10,775 bases of DNA from Acidimicrobiaceae bacterium (lineage in GTDB: Bacteria; Actinomycetota; Acidimicrobiia; Acidimicrobiales; Bog-793), in the NCBI GenBank assembly GCA_027459565.1, contig DAIDIA010000037.1, positions 1 through 10,775 on the forward strand, read 5' to 3'. A program made the position numbers and the translations under genes. Of the stretch, positions 7,612 through 10,775 are shown in pieces; within the stretch, counting starts at the first letter, position 1; each line of letters opens with the position of its first letter. Under the pieces are notes generated by a model. That model saw only the letters and a program-made list of their open reading frames with translations, was not told where the DNA came from and did not search any database.

Positions 7612-8867
7612 TGGGTGAGCTCTCGCAGATCGATCCCGTCATTTCACGGTTGATCCGCGCCGAGCTTGCGCGCGAGCGTGGAGTGATCGACATGGTGGCG
7701 AGCGAGAATATTGCCCCTCTCGGGGTGCTCGAGGCACAGGGCTCGATCCTCTCCAACAAGTACGCAGACGGATATCCCGGCGACCGGCTCTTCGATGGGT
7801 GCGATGTAGTCGACGAGATTGAGACACTCGCAATCGACCGTGCCAAGGATCTCTTTGGCGCCGAGCACGCAAATGTGCAGCCCTATTCCGGTGCGAACGC
7901 GAACGCGGCGGTGCTCTTCGCGCTCGCTAACCCAGGTGACACCATTCTTGGATTTGATTTCGCACACGGGGGTCATCCAAGCCAGCATGATGCAACGACA
8001 TTCGCTGGGCGCTTCTATACCGCGGTGGCCTATGGGGTACGCCGCGAGGACGGACTCATCGATTTCGAACAGGTTGAGATGCTTGCCAGAGCCCATCGAC
8101 CCAAGGTGATCTTCGCGGGCGGATCGTGCTATCCGCGCCGTATCGATTTTGGACGTTTTCGCCAGATCGCAGACGAGGTCGGCGCCTTTCTGGTCGCTGA
8201 CCTTGCGCACATAGCGGGCCTCGTCGCGGCAGGGATTCATCCTGATCCTGTCCCATTCGCACACGTCTGCACGATGACGATGCACAAGACGCTCGGAGGC
8301 GCGCGCGGCGGAATGATCCTCTGCCTCTCCGAGTTGGCCGATCAGATCGATCGCGCAGTCTTTCCTGGTGACCAGGGTGGCCCACTGCCCCATGTCATCG
8401 CCGCAAAGGCAGTCACCCTGCTGCTCGCCGCGGGGCCCGAGTACCGCGAACGGATGGAACGCACCGTGCGCGGCGCGGCGCTGATCGGCGGAATGTTGCA
8501 CCGCGCGGCCGATGAGACGCATATGCCGGTCCTCACCGGCGGGACCGACGTCCACCTCTTTGCGCTCGACACCTCACCGCGCAAAGCGACCGTGCAGCAG
8601 GCGCTGACGTGGCTGCACCACCTTGGCATCATGGGGGACTCGGTGACGATCGCCTATGACCCTTTGGCGCCGCCGGACTGTTCGGGACTCCGACTCGGGA
8701 CGGCACTCCTCGCGACGCGCGGGTTTCAAGATGAGGATTTTCGAGAGCTTGGCGAGATCCTGATCAGCCGCCTCTCCGATCCTCGCGGGTCCACCCTTGC
8801 GACGCTCAGGGAGCGCACGATGGCACTTTGCAATCGCTTTCCCATCTACCGCGAGTTCGAGGTTTGA
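7611..8867 (+). CDS. glyA: Serine hydroxymethyltransferase homologue with divergent catalytic and folate-site residues
   Basis: PLP enzyme of the SHMT family, 418 residues (family ~415-435), normally converting serine plus tetrahydrofolate to glycine plus methylene-tetrahydrofolate. ATG 7611 gives the usual N terminus leading into VASENIAPLGVLEAQGS. The PLP core is intact: SGAN (~93-96), stacking His122, DLAHIAG with Asp197 and His200, Schiff-base Lys226 in TMHKTL, and carboxylate-binding Arg361 in SGLRLGT. Other positions depart from the canonical protein. NKYAEGYPG is NKYADGYPG (catalytic E57 of E. coli becomes Asp53). KRYYGG is DRLFDG (Y64/Y65 become Leu60/Phe61). GGHLTHG is GGHPSQH. The NKNxVPND segment is DSVTIAYD, putting Tyr349 where folate-contacting N347 sits. 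The alignment to E. coli GlyA is by eye from memory. It may be a working but drifted SHMT, or a paralogue with another aldol-type reaction. It is coupled to the acetyltransferase by a TGATG overlap. Confidence 0.82.
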   Translation: MGELSQIDPVISRLIRAELARERGVIDMVASENIAPLGVLEAQGSILSNKYADGYPGDRLFDGCDVVDEIETLAIDRAKDLFGAEHANVQPYSGANANAAVLFALANPGDTILGFDFAHGGHPSQHDATTFAGRFYTAVAYGVRREDGLIDFEQVEMLARAHRPKVIFAGGSCYPRRIDFGRFRQIADEVGAFLVADLAHIAGLVAAGIHPDPVPFAHVCTMTMHKTLGGARGGMILCLSELADQIDRAVFPGDQGGPLPHVIAAKAVTLLLAAGPEYRERMERTVRGAALIGGMLHRAADETHMPVLTGGTDVHLFALDTSPRKATVQQALTWLHHLGIMGDSVTIAYDPLAPPDCSGLRLGTALLATRGFQDEDFRELGEILISRLSDPRGSTLATLRERTMALCNRFPIYREFEV

Positions 8868-8900
8868 CGCGTCTTCGTCGCCCGCGCCGGCCAAGACGCG
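8868..8900. repeat. Perfect 8-bp inverted repeat after the glyA-type gene (terminator-like hairpin or operator)
   Basis: CGCGTCTT at 8868-8875 is matched exactly by AAGACGCG at 8893-8900, with a 17-base GC-rich loop. It begins right after the stop codon and ends five bases before the purN -10 box. There is no T-run after it, so it is not a classical intrinsic terminator. It could be a T-less actinobacterial terminator for the upstream operon or a dyad operator on the purN promoter. Confidence 0.5.
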
Positions 8901-8902
8901 AC

Positions 8903-8918
8903 TGCTAGCGTTTATGTG
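8903..8918 (+). promoter_or_regulatory. Putative extended -10 promoter of purN-purH, leaderless
   Basis: TGC-TAGCGT (TG at 8903-8904, -10 box 8906-8911) is an extended -10 element of the TGn-TAnnnT type. Six bases later comes GTG 8918, so the transcript would start at the first base of the start codon, and no Shine-Dalgarno is present. Both facts fit the leaderless genes common in Actinobacteria. No good -35 element is seen; an extended -10 box can compensate for that. Confidence 0.5.
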
Positions 8919-9493
8919 TGCGAATCGCTGCCTTGGCCTCAGGAACGGGCACGATTCTCGAGGCGCTTATTGGTGCAGATCTGCCGGTATCCCTTGTCGT
9001 CGTCGATCGCAAGTGCCGCGCTATTGAGGTCGCGACCAAAGCGGGGATCGAGGTCGTCGAGTTGATTCGGGACGACTTCACCCCGACCTTCGATCGGGAC
9101 GCGTACAGCAAAGATCTTGTAAGGGCACTGGAGGCACGCGACATCGACCTTGTCGTCATGGCGGGATTCGGGACGATCGTCGGGCCGGCGGTGCATGAGG
9201 CCTATCGAGACCGAATTCTCAATACCCATCCGGCGTTGCTGCCGGCATTCAAGGGTTGGCACGCTGTCGAACAGGCACTCGCCGCGGGGGTCAAAGTCAC
9301 GGGTTGCACGGTTCATGTCGCGAGTCTCGAGGTTGACGAGGGACACATCCTTGCCCAGGAGGCCGTTCCTGTGCTTCCCGGGGATACGACGACCTCGTTG
9401 CACGAGCGGATCAAAGCAGTCGAGCGACAGATCTATCCTGCAACTGTTCGACGCGTCATCACCCAACTAGCGAATGGAGAACCAATCTCATGA
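8918..9493 (+). CDS. purN: Phosphoribosylglycinamide formyltransferase
   Basis: GAR transformylase, which moves a formyl group from 10-formyl-tetrahydrofolate to GAR, the third step of IMP synthesis. It has 191 residues, close to the family's ~190-215. The N-terminal substrate loop is SGTGTILEAL (~8-17), the actinobacterial variant of the SGNGTNLQAI seen in E. coli. The catalytic part is intact: MAGFGTIV (~81-88), ILNTHPALLPAFKG (~100-113) with Asn102 and His104, GCTVH (~129-133), and VDEGHILAQE (~139-148) with Asp140, matching E. coli N106, H108 and D144. GTG 8918 is supported by the immediate start of the Rossmann strand RIAALASG and by the upstream -10 box. It overlaps purH by ATGA, forming a two-gene unit. 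The formyl donor depends on one-carbon units of the kind made by SHMT, encoded just upstream. Confidence 0.96.
   Translation: MRIAALASGTGTILEALIGADLPVSLVVVDRKCRAIEVATKAGIEVVELIRDDFTPTFDRDAYSKDLVRALEARDIDLVVMAGFGTIVGPAVHEAYRDRILNTHPALLPAFKGWHAVEQALAAGVKVTGCTVHVASLEVDEGHILAQEAVPVLPGDTTTSLHERIKAVERQIYPATVRRVITQLANGEPIS
9476..9480 (+). promoter_or_regulatory. Shine-Dalgarno sequence for purH inside purN
   Basis: GGAGA lies within the last codons of purN, nine bases before ATG 9490. Together with the ATGA overlap it supports the purH start and direct re-initiation. Confidence 0.6.
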
Positions 9494-10775
9494 GAGCACT
9501 GCTCTCGGTATATGACAAGACCGGACTTATCGACCTCGCGAACGAACTCTCCGAACTTGGCATTGAGATCATCTCAAGTGGAGGTACTTCGGTGGCACTT
9601 GCCGCCGCGGGAGTCAAGCACCTCGAGGTCGCAGACGTGACGGGAGCCCCGGAGATGCTCGGAGGTCGTGTCAAGACACTCCACCCCAAGATTCATGGCG
9701 GCATTCTCGCCGATCGCTCGAAAGCGGAGCATTTGGACGACATCGAGGCGCAGGGGATCGACCTGATCGATCTCGTGGTGTGCAACCTCTATCCATTCAC
9801 AAGTGATCCTTCCATCGAAATGATTGACGTCGGAGGACCGACGATGGTTCGTGCCGCCGCAAAGAATCATGATCACGTCGGAGTTGTTGTCGATCCTGCT
9901 GACTATCCGCGTGTCGTCGAGGAACTCAGGGAGCACGCCGGTCTTTCGCCCGAGACGCGGCGACATCTTGCGCGGAAGGCATTTGCACATACGTCGGAGT
10001 ACGACCGCGCGATCGTCGCGTGGTTCGATGCCGAAGGCGCGACAAAAGACGGATCAGCTGACGACGACCTCCCGGAGCGATTTGTGATTTCGCTTGAGCG
10101 GGCCGGGGAGTTGCGTTACGGAGAGAACCCACATCAGCACGGTGCTCGTTACCGGTTTACCGACGGTCCGAAGGGTTTCTGGGACGGAGTCGTTCAGCAT
10201 GGGGGCCGCGAACTCTCGTATCTCAATCTGTTTGACGGCGAAGCTGCCTGGCGACTTGCTTGGGAGCTGCTCGACCTCAAGGCATCGGCGAATGCCGTTG
10301 CAATTGTCAAACATGCAAATCCCTGCGGCGTCGCGATCGGCGATGACCTGCTTGCGACCTATCAGCGCGCGTTTGACGCGGACCCACTCTCGGCATTTGG
10401 CGGAATCGTCGCGCTCACCGGCGAGGTGGACATTGAAATTGCTACTGCAATCGTGGCGAACCCGCTTGCGGACGTTTTGATCGCCCCGCAGATCACCGAT
10501 GAGGCGCTGGCGCTCTTTGCCCAGAAGCGAAAGAACATGAGGCCGCTTGTCGCGCCGCGCCCGACGGACGAGCCACTTGCATTCCGTCAGATCGCCGGGG
10601 GTTTTCTCGTCCAGAACCGAGATCGGTTTGTCGCCTCGCGCGCCGATTTTGAAGTCGTGACCGCCCGAGTGCCAAGCGAGTCGGAATGGCTCGATCTTGA
10701 ACTTGCGTGGCGGGTATGCGGTCGTACGACATCAAACGCGATTGTCCTCGCACGCGAAGGTCAGGTTGTCGGTAT
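9490..10775 (+). CDS. purH: Bifunctional AICAR formyltransferase / IMP cyclohydrolase; 3' end outside the window
   Basis: PurH catalyses the last two steps of IMP synthesis: formylation of AICAR with 10-formyl-tetrahydrofolate, then ring closure. The first 428 residues are present and the frame is open to the last base, so about 90 residues are missing. The N-terminal cyclohydrolase domain begins RALLSVYDKTGLIDLA and shows ISSGGT (~28-33), GGRVKTLHPKIHGGIL (~58-73), CNLYPF (~98-103) and IDVGGPTMVRAAAKNH (~112-127). The transformylase domain follows with LRYGENPHQ (~208-216), LSYLNLFDG (~242-250), VKHANPCGVA (~273-282) with catalytic Lys274 and His275, SAFGGIVAL (~301-309) and SNAIVLA (~415-421). 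Between CNLYPF and the IDVGGP motif only eight residues remain, where E. coli has roughly eleven more. LSYLN replaces the usual LSYNN. Neither change touches a catalytic residue I know of. Confidence 0.96.
   Translation, partial: MRALLSVYDKTGLIDLANELSELGIEIISSGGTSVALAAAGVKHLEVADVTGAPEMLGGRVKTLHPKIHGGILADRSKAEHLDDIEAQGIDLIDLVVCNLYPFTSDPSIEMIDVGGPTMVRAAAKNHDHVGVVVDPADYPRVVEELREHAGLSPETRRHLARKAFAHTSEYDRAIVAWFDAEGATKDGSADDDLPERFVISLERAGELRYGENPHQHGARYRFTDGPKGFWDGVVQHGGRELSYLNLFDGEAAWRLAWELLDLKASANAVAIVKHANPCGVAIGDDLLATYQRAFDADPLSAFGGIVALTGEVDIEIATAIVANPLADVLIAPQITDEALALFAQKRKNMRPLVAPRPTDEPLAFRQIAGGFLVQNRDRFVASRADFEVVTARVPSESEWLDLELAWRVCGRTTSNAIVLAREGQVVG

Noticed and set aside
5249..8555. Long minus-strand frames opposite sucC (5249-6097), sucD (6094-6927) and the SHMT homologue (7644-8555)
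   Set aside because: All lie opposite strongly conserved genes, show no domain signature and have no convincing start signals.
1..10775. CRISPR arrays, insertion sequences, tRNAs, attachment sites or defence genes
   Set aside because: No regular direct repeats, transposase motifs, terminal inverted repeats or tRNA-like cloverleaf sequence were seen. The window is almost fully covered by recognisable metabolic and repair genes.

Overview
The window is a dense stretch of mostly housekeeping genes from a bacterial chromosome of fairly high GC content. The lineage is probably Actinobacteriota. Three things suggest this. PurN carries the SGTGT-I version of its N-terminal loop. Two promoters fit the actinobacterial TAnnnT-N6/7-start codon leaderless pattern. 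The gene order helicase, minus-strand gene, sucC, sucD, accessory genes, purN, purH matches, from memory, the uvrD1-sucCD-purNH neighbourhood of mycobacteria. A deep branch such as Acidimicrobiia is possible, but this is inference. I see no mobile element, phage gene, CRISPR array, tRNA or rRNA.

Layout. (1) 1-843, plus strand: the 3' part of guaA (GMP synthase), cut by the window edge. (2) 840-3143, plus strand: a UvrD/PcrA-type helicase, overlapping guaA by 4 bp. (3) 3146-4861, minus strand: a polytopic GT-C-like membrane glycosyltransferase, tail-to-tail with pcrA and only 2 bp away. (4) 4862-5029: a divergent intergenic region with likely promoters in both directions. (5) 5030-7065, plus strand: sucC and sucD (succinyl-CoA synthetase), overlapping by 4 bp. 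(6) 7093-8867, plus strand: a GNAT acetyltransferase and a serine hydroxymethyltransferase (SHMT) homologue, overlapping by 1 bp. (7) 8868-8917: an 8-bp inverted repeat and an extended -10 promoter. (8) 8918-10775, plus strand: purN and purH, overlapping by 4 bp; purH runs off the window.

Functionally the region serves purine synthesis (guaA, purN, purH), one-carbon supply (the glyA-type gene, whose product would feed the formyl-folate used by PurN and PurH), the TCA cycle (sucCD), DNA repair (pcrA) and envelope glycosylation (the membrane protein).

No exotic multi-gene system is visible. The most unusual item is the SHMT homologue. It keeps the PLP-binding core but differs from canonical SHMT at several catalytic and folate-site positions, and it is translationally coupled to an uncharacterised acetyltransferase. 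Next in interest are the inverted repeat over the purN promoter and the leaderless start signals.
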